NCBI GenBank assembly: GCA_023390655.1
Contig: JAEWCL010000007.1
Location: 124,001 to 188,000, forward strand
Source: Bacillota bacterium
GTDB lineage: Bacteria; Bacillota; Clostridia; Christensenellales; CAG-138
Direction of reading: 5' to 3'
Length of the DNA: 64,000 nt
A model generated the notes under the pieces. It had not been told where the DNA came from and ran no database searches. It saw only the letters and a list, made by a program, of their open reading frames with translations. The position numbers were made by a program, and so were the translations under genes. Below, piece after piece: positions 33,398 to 43,219 of this stretch. Position 1 is the stretch's first letter. Every line of letters starts with the position of its first letter.

Positions 33398-35773
33398 ATG
33401 CCGCGTTTTGAACCGCTTCTACAGGAAAAGCCCGAATGCGTCCAGCGCATCGCACAGGAAAATGATATCAGCCCCCTGTTGGCATCCCTGCTCATCAACC
33501 GGGGCTTGACGCAGCCGGAAGAGATATGGGCGTTTTTGCACCCCGCACAAACGCAGTTGCTCAACCCGTTCTGCCTTTCGGGCATGCAGGAGGCAGTCAG
33601 CCGGTTGGAGGCGGCAAAGGGCAGCCAGGAGCACGTATGCGTTTATGGGGATTATGACGCCGACGGCGTATGCGCTGCGGCGATACTCGTTTTCTTTTTG
33701 CAGCAGGAAGGATATCATTGCTCCTATTACCTGCCTTCCCGCCATGCGGAAGGGTATGGCATGAATCTGGAAGCGGTGGCCCGCCTTGCGTCCGAAGGCG
33801 TCAGTCTTGTGGTGACGGTAGACAATGGCATTGCGGCAAAGGAAGAGGTGGCGCTCTGCACGAAGCTGGGGATGGATGTGATTGTAACAGACCACCATCA
33901 ATGCCCGGAGGAACTGCCCGAATGCGTCGCGGTCATTAACCCGCACAGGGAGGATAACCTTTACCAAAACCGGGATCTCTGCGGCGCGGGCGTTGCGTTC
34001 AAACTCATACAGGCGCTCAAAGCAACACAGGCGCAACTGCAGGCTTGCCTGCCGCTTGCGGCGCTTGCGACCGTTGCGGATATTGTGCCGCTGCGGGGGG
34101 AAAACCGGGCGATTGTCAGCCTGGGATTGCCGCTTGTGTCAACGCATCAGGGGTTAGCTGCACTCCTTGCCGTTTCCGGCAGCGCGGGGCAGGAGGTTAC
34201 CAGCGAGACGCTCGCGTTCCGGCTTGCGCCGCGCATCAACGCCGCAGGCAGGATGGGGGACGCAAAGCGGGCCTTAGAACTGCTGCTTGCGCGGGAGGAA
34301 GAAGACGCACAGAAGCTTGCGCTGATTCTCAACGAAGAAAACGAGCGACGTCAGGAGGAGGAACGGGCTATCCTGCAGGATGCGCGCCGCATGCTGTCTG
34401 AAAAAGATGTTTTCAATCTCAGGGCAATCCTATTATATTCTGCGGATTGGAGCCCCGGGGTGATCGGCATCGTCGCATCCAAGCTGGTGGAAGAATATTA
34501 TAAACCGGTACTGCTCTTTCATTTGAACGACGGCATGCTTACCGGCTCCTGCCGCAGCATTCCGGGCGTCCACCTTTATACGTGTCTAAACGCCTTTGGG
34601 GAGCGGTTTGTACGCTTTGGCGGGCATGCGCAGGCGGCGGGCCTGACAATGCAGCTAAGCGCGTTTGAAACGTTTGCTGCGGACTTTAACGCGTACCTCG
34701 GGCAAATGTATCCTGCAAGCGTGTTTGTTCCGACATACCGGTATGAATGTGCGCTGAACCTTTCACAGTTGACGCTGCAAACGGCACAGGAGCTTTCCAG
34801 CCTTGCGCCATACGGGGAAGGTAATCCGCAGCCGGTGTTTTATGCGGGGCGTGTTGCGTTGGAAGGCGTCGAAACCATGGGCCGTGATGGCGCGCATCTG
34901 CGGGCGGATGTGGTACAGGAGGGGCGCGCGTTGCGCATGGTTGCATTTGGCAAAGGGAAAGAGAGCCTAAGGTATGGAGGCGGCGGGGAATGGAACCTCC
35001 TGTATGCGCCGGAGGTCAACGTGTGGCAGAACAGGGCGCGCCTGCAGCTGATGCTGCGCGCCATCCATCCGGTATCGATATTGGAGAGGCCGGAAACGCT
35101 TGAAAAAGGCGCTCTGAAATTTTATGATGCTTTTTTTCGAAATTTTTTATATAATGATACTTGTGGCGCTGATACGATCCCTGTTTTGGATATGGACGCT
35201 GCCGTAATACAGGCGTTGGAGCAGGAACTTTCCGGTACGCTGGTGCTGTGCTTTACACAAAGCGGAGCGGAGCGCTTGCGGAACTTGCTGCATCGCTGTG
35301 GATTTTTTGATCTTGTGGAGACGGCATTCCATACGCTTCCTGCAGGCATCGGCACAGGCAACGCCGTGCTGTTTGCCCCATATTTGGATGGGGCCGCGTT
35401 TTTGCATGCCCGTATTTTTGTATATGACGGCGGCATGACGCTTCCCGCGCGGCTTTGTTCGGGTGCCGTGTTCGTGCCGGAGTTATCCGGGCAAGAGCCG
35501 TTGCTTACGCCCCTTGCGCTTTCGCGTGAGGAAATGGGGTATCTCTATCAGGCGTTCTTATCCCGCCTGAAACATGGAGCGGCGGCGCGTATTGAACTGG
35601 TTTCCCTTCCCACGGTATACAGCCGGGAAGCTGCCATGCTTGCGCTGCTGGTATTTGTGGAACTTGGTTTTTTGCGTTGGGACGCAAAGGACGATTATAT
35701 CACCGCACCCGCAAACATCACCCCGCGCAGCCTGCAGGAAAGTAAACTGTATGCCGCTGCAAACATTGGATAG
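33398..35773 (+). CDS. recJ: Single-stranded-DNA-specific exonuclease RecJ
   Basis: 5'-3' exonuclease for recombination and repair, cytosolic. 791 residues, longer than E. coli RecJ (about 577) but like Bacillus forms with a C-terminal extension. DHH domain: DYDADG at 85-90, VTVDNG near 138, TDHH with Asp165-His166-His167. DHHA1 domain: FVRFGGHAQAAGLTM near 409. An OB-like nucleic-acid binding part follows to about 560, then a C-terminal domain of about 220 residues of unknown function. The start follows GAGGGAG, which belongs to the upstream repeat. Confidence 0.95.
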   Translation: MPRFEPLLQEKPECVQRIAQENDISPLLASLLINRGLTQPEEIWAFLHPAQTQLLNPFCLSGMQEAVSRLEAAKGSQEHVCVYGDYDADGVCAAAILVFFLQQEGYHCSYYLPSRHAEGYGMNLEAVARLASEGVSLVVTVDNGIAAKEEVALCTKLGMDVIVTDHHQCPEELPECVAVINPHREDNLYQNRDLCGAGVAFKLIQALKATQAQLQACLPLAALATVADIVPLRGENRAIVSLGLPLVSTHQGLAALLAVSGSAGQEVTSETLAFRLAPRINAAGRMGDAKRALELLLAREEEDAQKLALILNEENERRQEEERAILQDARRMLSEKDVFNLRAILLYSADWSPGVIGIVASKLVEEYYKPVLLFHLNDGMLTGSCRSIPGVHLYTCLNAFGERFVRFGGHAQAAGLTMQLSAFETFAADFNAYLGQMYPASVFVPTYRYECALNLSQLTLQTAQELSSLAPYGEGNPQPVFYAGRVALEGVETMGRDGAHLRADVVQEGRALRMVAFGKGKESLRYGGGGEWNLLYAPEVNVWQNRARLQLMLRAIHPVSILERPETLEKGALKFYDAFFRNFLYNDTCGADTIPVLDMDAAVIQALEQELSGTLVLCFTQSGAERLRNLLHRCGFFDLVETAFHTLPAGIGTGNAVLFAPYLDGAAFLHARIFVYDGGMTLPARLCSGAVFVPELSGQEPLLTPLALSREEMGYLYQAFLSRLKHGAAARIELVSLPTVYSREAAMLALLVFVELGFLRWDAKDDYITAPANITPRSLQESKLYAAANIG

Positions 35774-35802
35774 CCCAATCCATATTTGAGGAGGAACGAC
35801 AC

Positions 35803-36315
35803 ATGGATCTCAAATCCTATATCCGCAATATTCCAGATTTTCCCAAGGAGGGTATTCTCTTTAGGGACATCACGACACTCCTCAAGGATAAGGATGCTTA
35901 TCGTGAGCTGGTGGATACCATCGTAACATCGCTTGCGGGCAAACAGGTGGACCTCATCATCGGGCCTGAAGCGCGCGGTTTTGTCATTGGTTCCGCCGTT
36001 GCATATGCGATGGGCGCGGGCTTTATCGTTGCGCGCAAGCCCGGCAAGCTGCCCGCAAAGACCAACCGCTATTCTTATGGTCTTGAGTATGGCACCGATG
36101 TCCTTGAAGTGCATGAAGACGCCATAAAGCCCGGGCAGAAAATCGTTATTGTAGACGATCTCCTGGCAACCGGCGGTACCGCGCTTGCTACAATACGTCT
36201 GGCGGAACAGGCGGGCGGCGAAGTTGTTGGCGCGCGTTTTGCCATTGAACTGATGGACCTGAATGGCCGCGAACTGCTCAAAGACTATGACGTTTGTGCC
36301 GTAATGGAGTTTTAA
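35803..36315 (+). CDS. apt: Adenine phosphoribosyltransferase
   Basis: Salvages adenine with PRPP to AMP. 170 residues, full family length. N-terminal SYIRNIPDFPKEGILFRDIT, ARGFVIGSAVAYAMGAGF and the PRPP loop IVIVDDLLATGGTALA at about 113-128 are diagnostic. GAGGAGG precedes ATG 35803. The recJ-apt-rel order is standard for Bacillota; here a terminator follows apt, so rel has at least partly separate transcription or translation. Confidence 0.97.
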   Translation: MDLKSYIRNIPDFPKEGILFRDITTLLKDKDAYRELVDTIVTSLAGKQVDLIIGPEARGFVIGSAVAYAMGAGFIVARKPGKLPAKTNRYSYGLEYGTDVLEVHEDAIKPGQKIVIVDDLLATGGTALATIRLAEQAGGEVVGARFAIELMDLNGRELLKDYDVCAVMEF

Positions 36316-36332
36316 TTTTCACTTTTTTGAAG

Positions 36333-36367
36333 ATAAATCAACGGCCCAGCCGTTGATTTATGCTTTA
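36333..36367 (+). terminator. Hairpin terminator between apt and rel
   Basis: ATAAATCAACGG (36333-36344), loop CCCAG, CCGTTGATTTAT (36350-36361), then GCTTTATTTTG. A perfect 12-bp stem with a poor T-tail; read-through is plausible. Confidence 0.75.
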
Positions 36368-36406
36368 TTTTGCTGAAAAATGTGACGAATGGAAGGAGGG
36401 GAGCGT

Positions 36407-38650
36407 ATGGAACAACAGGCGACAGGGTTTTGTGTCAGAAAAGAATTCATGCAGCCGCATGTAGACCAGCTGTATGATCTCTGTAAAAAGACGTTTACGC
36501 CGGAGCAATTGAACCTGCTGCAAAAGGCGGTCGACTTTGCAAAGGATGTCCATAAAGACCAGCGCCGCGAATCGGGTGAGCTGTACTATATGCACCCCGA
36601 AGCCGTCGCAATGATGCTCTATGAAATGGGCATGGATTGCGCTACCGTCATCGCGGGGCTGTTACACGACGTCATCGAGGACGGCAAGGATGTCACGGTT
36701 GAAAAGGTATCCGCCCTGTTTGGTGATGAGATCGCCACAATGGTGGACGGCGTAACAAAGCTCACAAAATCCGGCGAGCAGGACTTTATCACCAAGCAGG
36801 AGCAGCAGGCGGAAAATTTAAGGAAGCTGTTCCTCGCCATGGCGAACAATGTGCGCGTGGTCATCATCAAGCTTGCGGACCGCCTGCACAACATGCGCAC
36901 GCTCGAATACTGCGATACCGCAAAGCGTGCAAGGAAAGCAAAGGAAACGCTTGAGGTTTACGCGCCGCTCGCGCACCGCTTCGGTATGGGCGCGATTAAG
37001 GGTGAACTCGAGGACCTTTCCTTCATGCACCTGATGCCAGAAGAATATGAGCAGCTGCGTGCGGCGATCGAGCCGCGCCAGGCGGAGCGCATGGAGCTTT
37101 TAAAGAGCGCCATAGATACGATCAAAGAGCACCTCGATGCCGCGAACATTCCGGCGGATATCAACGGCAGGCCGAAGCATCTTTACAGCATCTACAGGAA
37201 GATGACCAAGCAGAGTCGGCCGCTTGATGAAATCTACGATCTTATCGCCATCCGCATCATCGTGGAAACGGTCAATGACTGTTACGCCACGCTTGGCGTG
37301 ATCCACTCCGTATGGAAGCCCATGCCGGGGCGGTTCAAAGACTATATCGCCATGCCGAAGACGAACATGTACCGTTCACTGCACACCACGCTCTTTGGCG
37401 ACCACGGCCTGCCGTTTGAGGTGCAGATCCGTACCTCTGATATGCACCGCACGGCGGAATACGGCATTGCCGCGCATTGGATGTACAAGGAAGGCCGTGG
37501 CAATCAGGACGATCTTGACGGCAAAATGGCATGGCTCCGGCAGGCGCTCGAGCTTGAAAATGACGCCGACAGCGCGCGGGATTTTGTAGACGGCGTCATG
37601 AAGGATTTCTTCAGCGAGTACGTGTTTGTATTGACGCCGCGCGGAGAGATTTTAGACCTTCCCACCGGCTCCACGCCGCTTGATTTTGCCTACCGCATCC
37701 ATACCAACGTCGGCCACCGCTGTCAGCATGCAAAGGTAAACGGCAGCATGGTGCGCCTTGACTATAAGCTCAAGACCAATGATGTGGTGGAGATTATTAC
37801 CTCCGCCAACCAGCTTGGTCCCAGCCGCGATTGGCTGCACATTGTAAAGACACAGCAGGCGAAATCGAAAATCCGCCAATGGTTTAAAAAGGCCAACCGC
37901 GAAGAAAACGTCCAGAAGGGCCGCGAAATGCTTGAAGGCACCGCAAAGCGCCACGGCCAGCAGCTTTCCCAGCTGACAAAGCCGGAATTCTATGCGGACC
38001 TCTTAAAGAAGCTCAATATGAGCAATATGGAGGATGTTTACAACGCCATCGGCTATGGCGGCATTTCCACCGGCCAGGTGCTGCACCGCCTCATGGAAAA
38101 GCAGCGCAAGCAGGCGCAGGAAGAGGAAATGCTCCAGCGTATGCGCGCTATTGAGGAAAACGGCGGCATCCAACAGCGCCCAACAGAGCACAAGTCTACC
38201 AGCATGCACGGCGTTATCGTACATGGGGAGCCCAATATGATGGTGCGCTTTGCGCATTGCTGCACCCCTGTTCCGGGGGATGACATCATCGGCTATATCA
38301 CGCGCGGGCGCGGCGTTTCCATCCACCGCAAGGACTGCCCCAACGCGCGCGAACTCGTGGGCGATGAAGGCCGTATTATCCCTGTGGAATGGGCGGTGGA
38401 TGAAAAATCCAGCTATACCGCCAACATCAATTTGACGGCGGGAGACAGGCCGGGCATCTTGATGGATGTTTCCCAAGTGCTTTTGAGCATGAACGTCAAT
38501 ATGAAGACCATCAACGCGAAGACAGATAAGAACGGCGCGGTGTACGTACAGATGTCCTTTGATATTACCAACACCTCGCAGCTCAACAACATCATAAAGA
38601 ATCTCAGGAAAATTAAGGCGGTTACAGAAGTGTACCGCGCCAGCCATTAA
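36407..38650 (+). CDS. rel: Bifunctional (p)ppGpp synthetase/hydrolase (Rel/SpoT family)
   Basis: Makes and degrades the alarmone (p)ppGpp. 747 residues from ATG 36407, whose site GGAAGGAGGGG argues against the ATG at 36389. HD hydrolase region about 45-195 with AGLLHDVIEDG intact; synthetase about 225-345 with DLIAIRIIVETVNDCYATLG and MPKTNMYRSLHTT; TGS about 395-455 (FVLTPRGEILDLPTGSTPLDFAYRIHT, split here for clarity: FVLTPRGEILDLP then GSTPLDFAY); zinc-finger-like HCCTPVPGD near 623; ACT at the C-terminus. Both catalytic halves look functional. Confidence 0.96.
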   Translation: MEQQATGFCVRKEFMQPHVDQLYDLCKKTFTPEQLNLLQKAVDFAKDVHKDQRRESGELYYMHPEAVAMMLYEMGMDCATVIAGLLHDVIEDGKDVTVEKVSALFGDEIATMVDGVTKLTKSGEQDFITKQEQQAENLRKLFLAMANNVRVVIIKLADRLHNMRTLEYCDTAKRARKAKETLEVYAPLAHRFGMGAIKGELEDLSFMHLMPEEYEQLRAAIEPRQAERMELLKSAIDTIKEHLDAANIPADINGRPKHLYSIYRKMTKQSRPLDEIYDLIAIRIIVETVNDCYATLGVIHSVWKPMPGRFKDYIAMPKTNMYRSLHTTLFGDHGLPFEVQIRTSDMHRTAEYGIAAHWMYKEGRGNQDDLDGKMAWLRQALELENDADSARDFVDGVMKDFFSEYVFVLTPRGEILDLPTGSTPLDFAYRIHTNVGHRCQHAKVNGSMVRLDYKLKTNDVVEIITSANQLGPSRDWLHIVKTQQAKSKIRQWFKKANREENVQKGREMLEGTAKRHGQQLSQLTKPEFYADLLKKLNMSNMEDVYNAIGYGGISTGQVLHRLMEKQRKQAQEEEMLQRMRAIEENGGIQQRPTEHKSTSMHGVIVHGEPNMMVRFAHCCTPVPGDDIIGYITRGRGVSIHRKDCPNARELVGDEGRIIPVEWAVDEKSSYTANINLTAGDRPGILMDVSQVLLSMNVNMKTINAKTDKNGAVYVQMSFDITNTSQLNNIIKNLRKIKAVTEVYRASH

Positions 38651-38664
38651 GCGAAGGAGAACGT

Positions 38665-39111
38665 ATGCGGGCGGTTGTGCAGCGTGTCAAGCACGCAGGC
38701 GTGAAAGTTGAAGAACGCGTAACGGGCAGCATCGAAAAAGGGCTGCTCGTGTTTTTAGGCATCGAAGATGCGGATACCATTGAAGATGTCAAGTACATCT
38801 GCGATAAGGTTGTCAACCTCCGTATCTTCGAGGATGAAGCGGGAAAGATGAACCGCTCCCTCGCGGAGGAAGGCGGAAGCGTATTGCTCGTTTCCCAGTT
38901 TACCTTGTACGGGGACGCGCGCCATGGGCGCAGGCCAAGTTTTTCCAATGCCGCGCGGCCGGAAAAAGCGATCCCGCTCTATGAAGACGCAATCCGCGTG
39001 CTCAAAGAAAGCGTTCCCGTGGAGACAGGAGAATTTCAGGCCATGATGGAGGTGTCCCTCGTCAACGACGGGCCTGTTACCATATTGCTCGAAAGCAAGA
39101 GGTTATTCTAG
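38665..39111 (+). CDS. dtd: D-aminoacyl-tRNA deacylase
   Basis: Hydrolyses D-aminoacyl-tRNAs (and mischarged Gly-tRNA-Ala) as proofreading. 148 residues, standard size. N-terminal MRAVVQRVKHAGVKVE, the active-site SQFTLYGDARHGRRPSF with the SQxT motif, and the C-terminal NDGPVTILLES with the Gly-cisPro-type NxGPVT motif are all complete. ATG 38665 follows AAGGAG. Between rel and the MBL hydrolase, as in many Bacillota. Confidence 0.97.
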   Translation: MRAVVQRVKHAGVKVEERVTGSIEKGLLVFLGIEDADTIEDVKYICDKVVNLRIFEDEAGKMNRSLAEEGGSVLLVSQFTLYGDARHGRRPSFSNAARPEKAIPLYEDAIRVLKESVPVETGEFQAMMEVSLVNDGPVTILLESKRLF

Positions 39112-39112
39112 A

Positions 39113-39754
39113 ATGCATATTGAAACCATCGTGTGTGGACCATTGGATGTAAATTGCTATGTTTTATGGGTGGATGACGGCACCTGTATATTGATAGATC
39201 CCGCCGAAGCTGCGCCCGTGTGGGCGTATCTTTCCACGTACCGGCTCAACTGCACGCACATTCTCTTAACCCATGGGCATTTTGACCATATCGGCGGCGT
39301 TGCGGAGCTTGCAGAAAAGACGGGCGCACGTATCCTTATCCACCGAGAAGACCGGAATATGCTCATCAGCGATATCGAGAGCCTGGGTGTGATGATGAAC
39401 TTCCATACTACGCCCATTTCGGCCGACCGGATGCTTGAGGATGGGGATGTGATAGAAGCGCTTGATACAAAGTTCCGCGTGATTCACACACCCGGCCATA
39501 CACGCGGTAGCGTCTGCTATCTGGAAGAAGGGACGCGCGTTCTGTTTACGGGCGATACGATCTTCCGGCTTGGCGCAGGGCGGGCGGACTTCCCGGGGTC
39601 GGACGAGCAGGACCTGTACCGCTCCATTGTGAACAAGCTTTTTGCGTTGCAGGGCGATTATACGCTCTATCCCGGCCACAACCGTACGACCACAATGGAC
39701 GTCGAGCGGGAACGCAATACATTTATCCGCCACTATAAGGAGTACGGATGGTAA
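39113..39754 (+). CDS. MBL-fold metallo-hydrolase (glyoxalase II-like)
   Basis: 213-residue cytosolic metallo-beta-lactamase-fold hydrolase of the YcbL/glyoxalase-II-like group. Zinc motif HGHFDHIGG near residue 47, further ligands in IHTPGHTRGSVCY (near 123), LFTGDTIF and LYPGHNRTTT near the end. The substrate is not known; proteins in this rel-dtd context are usually annotated only as hydrolases. It begins one base after dtd and overlaps hemZ by seven bases, a coupled operon. Confidence 0.92.
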   Translation: MHIETIVCGPLDVNCYVLWVDDGTCILIDPAEAAPVWAYLSTYRLNCTHILLTHGHFDHIGGVAELAEKTGARILIHREDRNMLISDIESLGVMMNFHTTPISADRMLEDGDVIEALDTKFRVIHTPGHTRGSVCYLEEGTRVLFTGDTIFRLGAGRADFPGSDEQDLYRSIVNKLFALQGDYTLYPGHNRTTTMDVERERNTFIRHYKEYGW

Positions 39755-41214
39755 CGCTTTTTACCAACAGAGAAGAATACCGCAACGACCTTGCGGAGAT
39801 CATCCGCGCGTATTTGGGCATGGTGGAAATCGGCGCTGTTGCCGCATGGGAAGACGCGCAGGGGTATGCGCTTCGCGTCATGCTGGAGCAAGACGATTCC
39901 GTTGCGGTTGCCGAAGGGACAAAGGGTGGGGCGCATGCGTCTTTTTCTTATCCGGTCAAACGCCTGAACAATGATACGGCGCTGCTTATCAAGAGGCAGG
40001 AAAAGCGTGCAATGAAAATTGCGCTGTTTCGCGTACTTCGGCAGCTGGAGCCGGACGTCCTTCTGCCGTGGGGTTCGCTCACGGGTATCCGCCCGACGAA
40101 ATTGCTGCGCGAGCTGATGGAAGATGTAGGGATGCCGGAAGCACAGCGCATGTTCTTGCAGGAATTTGATGTTTCAGAGCAAAAAACTGCGCTTGCATCC
40201 GATATTGTAAACGTGCAGCGGCCCATCCTCAAGAGCGTAACGCCGGATTCCGTCAGTCTTTATGTGGGCGTCCCGTATTGCAGGACGCGTTGCCTGTATT
40301 GTTCCTTTCCATCGGTGGTATCGGGGGATAGGGGCGTGCCGCACAGCTATTTTGAAGCGCTTCTTGCGGAAATTTCCTTCAGCGCTTCTATCGTAAAGGC
40401 AGCGGGCTTCCATGTGCGCAGCACCTATATCGGCGGCGGCACACCCACCGTACTCTCGGCCGATCAGCTGAAAATTTTGATTGAGCATCTTTTAGAAAGC
40501 TATGGCGGCTTTGGAGACGAACTGACGGTGGAAGCGGGGCGTCCTGATTCCCTGAACAAAGAAAAGCTGCTTGCACTCCATGCCGGCGGTGTGCAGCGCA
40601 TTTCTTTAAATCCCCAGACCATGCAGCAGGAGACGCTCCACAGAATCGGCCGGGAGCACACGCCCGAAGAGATTGTTTCCGTTTACCGGATGGCAAAGGA
40701 AATTGGATTTTCGAGCATCAATATGGATGTGATCGCAGGACTTCCAGGGGAAAGCGTTCTGGAATTTGAGGATACGCTCCGGCAAATCGCCCTGCTTACA
40801 CCCGATAATCTCACAGTGCATACGTTAGCTGTCAAACGTTCCTCACGCCTGAAAGAAAAGATAGAGCTGTATCCGCTGCCTGAGGCGGAGGAAGCCGAAC
40901 GTATGGTAGAGCTTGGCCGGGAATATGCAAGGGCAATGGGCATGCACCCTTATTACATGTACCGCCAGAAGTATATGCGCGGAAATTTGGAAAACGTAGG
41001 GTATGCCATCCCCGGCAGGGAATGCGTTTATAACGTGGATATGATGGAAGAGACCGTAAGCATCATGGCGCATGGCGCGGGGGCAATGAGCAAACGCGTG
41101 TTCTTAGGACGGGATCTTCGGGTGGAACGCTTGCCCGCGCCAAAGGATATAGCAACATATTTAAGCAAGCTTTCGATTCTGCAGCAAAACAAAACAGCAC
41201 TGTTTCACGGATAA
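39748..41214 (+). CDS. hemZ: Radical SAM coproporphyrinogen dehydrogenase-like protein HemZ
   Basis: HemN/HemW-superfamily radical SAM enzyme; HemZ of B. subtilis is linked to anaerobic coproporphyrinogen III oxidation. 488 residues with an N-terminal extension of about 160 (HemZ-specific), motif CRTRCLYC giving Cys178, Cys182, Cys185, and YIGGGTPTVLSADQL typical of the family. The C-terminal HemN region (MYRQKYMRGNLENVGYA) is present. No other haem genes are in the window, so in a fermenter it may have another role; family is secure, reaction less so. Confidence 0.9.
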   Translation: MVTLFTNREEYRNDLAEIIRAYLGMVEIGAVAAWEDAQGYALRVMLEQDDSVAVAEGTKGGAHASFSYPVKRLNNDTALLIKRQEKRAMKIALFRVLRQLEPDVLLPWGSLTGIRPTKLLRELMEDVGMPEAQRMFLQEFDVSEQKTALASDIVNVQRPILKSVTPDSVSLYVGVPYCRTRCLYCSFPSVVSGDRGVPHSYFEALLAEISFSASIVKAAGFHVRSTYIGGGTPTVLSADQLKILIEHLLESYGGFGDELTVEAGRPDSLNKEKLLALHAGGVQRISLNPQTMQQETLHRIGREHTPEEIVSVYRMAKEIGFSSINMDVIAGLPGESVLEFEDTLRQIALLTPDNLTVHTLAVKRSSRLKEKIELYPLPEAEEAERMVELGREYARAMGMHPYYMYRQKYMRGNLENVGYAIPGRECVYNVDMMEETVSIMAHGAGAMSKRVFLGRDLRVERLPAPKDIATYLSKLSILQQNKTALFHG

Positions 41215-41256
41215 AAAAATCACATATCTATTCAAATAGAAGTAAAAAAATAAATC

Positions 41257-41289
41257 ATAAACCGGTCACAGATTCGATGGCCGGTTTAT
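41257..41289. repeat. Hairpin between hemZ and the diguanylate cyclase gene
   Basis: ATAAACCGG (41257-41265) and CCGGTTTAT (41281-41289), 15-base loop, preceded by A-runs rather than followed by Ts. It could end transcripts weakly on + or terminate in the minus direction; no gene needs the latter. Confidence 0.5.
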
Positions 41290-41325
41290 ATGTAATACAA
41301 CACCTCGGAGACAGGACGGTGACGA

Positions 41326-43155
41326 ATGATGAAGAACATTCAGAAAATGATCAACCGAACCAGTTTGCGCATATTGATTTTGTATGCGTTCCTCCTTGTT
41401 GTCTTGTTTATTACTGTCGCAGTATATGTACAGCTTTCGGGCTTTATTGATGAAGTTGCGCATGCGCGCGCGCAGGGTATTACGGACCGGGTGCGGCAAA
41501 ACATTACGGGTCATCTTGACTATTACCTGCAATCTCCGGAGTCTATGAATGCAGTGAACATTACGCTTGCGAAAAACGGCGAGATCGATCTTGAGAATTC
41601 GGAGGAGCTGGGCAGGCTGCTTATGGTGGAAGTGGCGCGGGATCCTTCGGTGGATTATGCGTACTATGCGAATGAAAACGGAGGAATCGTTTCTTCAGGC
41701 GATACCGGCAGCGGGTACACCGTTTCCTATACCGAGGGCATGAGGCGGGGCGCGTTTATGGTAAATGCAGCGGATGAATATGGGAATATTACGGCGCCGA
41801 TCAACCGTATTCCGGATTTTGATCCAAGAACCCGTTCCTGGTACTCCGTTGCCAAGGAAACGAAAACTGAGCATTGGTCAAATATTTATGAGGGTATGAA
41901 TGAATCCGCGCTCGTCATCACGGCATCATCGCCGCTGCTGGACGCATCCGGCAACGTCATAGGCGTGTTTGGGGCGGACATTTTACTCAATAAGCTATCG
42001 GATTATTTGGATGGGCTCGTGATCACGCCGGGGTCGGAGGTCTTTCTGCTCGAACAAGATGGCCTCCTGGTCGCCAGTGCCGATCCCTCTCAGGCACTGT
42101 TTCGTACAAACGGGGATACGTTGGAGCGCATCCACGCTGCAGCTGCCCCCGGCATACTGATGCAGTGTTGGGACAAGCTTGCCGGGGAGGAGATGCCCGA
42201 TGCCGCGTCCACCGGCATTTGGAAACACAACATTAACGGAATTGATCAGTATCTGAGCGTGAGCAACTATTCTTATCAAGGGAATGCGAATATCAATTGG
42301 CTGGTGTTGATCGTCATGCCGGAACGGGAGCTGATTGCGGGGCGGGATCAGCTGTACCAGCGGCTGGTGCTGATGCTTGGCCTTGCGCTCATACTCTCCG
42401 CGCTCTTTGGCGTTGGCATTTCAAAGCTGGTGCTCCGGCCTGTACATATCCTCCATACAAGCGTGCAGGAGATCCAAAATGGAAACTGGGGCGGCCAGGT
42501 TGTGTTAAGACGCAAGGATGAGCTTGGAGAACTCGCGAATTCCTTCAATATGATGTCCGCTACCATACAATCCAACTATGAGACGCTGATGCAGAAAAAT
42601 CAGGAGCTTGGATACCTCAATACCAATCTCGAGGAGATTGTACGCCAGAGGACGGAGGATTTAAGAAAGCTTTCTATTACAGACGATCTGACAGGGCTTT
42701 ATAATCACCGTTATATCATTGATTTTCTGCTCAAAAAAGCGGAGGAGGCGACGAGATACCAGTATCCGCTCTCCATCGCGTTGTTTGATCTGGACTACTT
42801 CAAGCGCATCAATGACTGTTATGGGCACCTGAAAGGGAATGAAGTACTGATCCGGTTTGCGCGATGTCTGACGGAAAGCGTCAGGCACACGGATGTCGTC
42901 GGCCGCTATGGCGGGGAAGAATTCTTAATCATCCTGCCCTATACGCCGCTGGAGGAAGCGCACGCGATCGCCGAGCGCATCCGGGAGAAAACAGAGCAGC
43001 TGACCTGGTTTGAAGAAGCGGATGTCCGTATTACGGTGAGTGGCGGCGTTTCCGTATTCCGGCATGGTGCAGATACGGTGGAAAAACTGATTTCACGTGC
43101 GGATGAAAACCTCTACCGCGCCAAGGAAGGCGGGCGCAACCGCGTGGAACAATAA
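41326..43155 (+). CDS. Membrane diguanylate cyclase: dCache sensor, HAMP, GGDEF
   Basis: Membrane sensor that makes cyclic di-GMP. 609 residues: transmembrane helix about 15-37, extracytoplasmic double-Cache domain about 40-335 (with the typical FDPRTRSWYSVAKET), second helix about 346-366, HAMP about 367-420, a short coiled coil (ETLMQKNQELGYLNTNLEEI), then GGDEF about 440-605 with active-site GGEEF at 529-533. The RxxD inhibitory site, RHTD, is placed five residues before GGEEF as in feedback-inhibited cyclases. The Cache ligand is unknown. No EAL or PilZ protein lies nearby. Confidence 0.93.
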   Translation: MMKNIQKMINRTSLRILILYAFLLVVLFITVAVYVQLSGFIDEVAHARAQGITDRVRQNITGHLDYYLQSPESMNAVNITLAKNGEIDLENSEELGRLLMVEVARDPSVDYAYYANENGGIVSSGDTGSGYTVSYTEGMRRGAFMVNAADEYGNITAPINRIPDFDPRTRSWYSVAKETKTEHWSNIYEGMNESALVITASSPLLDASGNVIGVFGADILLNKLSDYLDGLVITPGSEVFLLEQDGLLVASADPSQALFRTNGDTLERIHAAAAPGILMQCWDKLAGEEMPDAASTGIWKHNINGIDQYLSVSNYSYQGNANINWLVLIVMPERELIAGRDQLYQRLVLMLGLALILSALFGVGISKLVLRPVHILHTSVQEIQNGNWGGQVVLRRKDELGELANSFNMMSATIQSNYETLMQKNQELGYLNTNLEEIVRQRTEDLRKLSITDDLTGLYNHRYIIDFLLKKAEEATRYQYPLSIALFDLDYFKRINDCYGHLKGNEVLIRFARCLTESVRHTDVVGRYGGEEFLIILPYTPLEEAHAIAERIREKTEQLTWFEEADVRITVSGGVSVFRHGADTVEKLISRADENLYRAKEGGRNRVEQ

Positions 43156-43183
43156 AGAAAACCACGCTGCCTGCATCGGACGG

Positions 43184-43213
43184 TTGACAGTTTGCCGCCC
43201 GGCGCGCTATACT
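43184..43213 (+). promoter_or_regulatory. Strong sigma-A promoter of the valS T-box transcript
   Basis: Consensus TTGACA (43184-43189), 18-base spacer, TATACT (43208-43213). Transcription would start near 43220. Confidence 0.8.
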
Positions 43214-43219
43214 TTAAAA

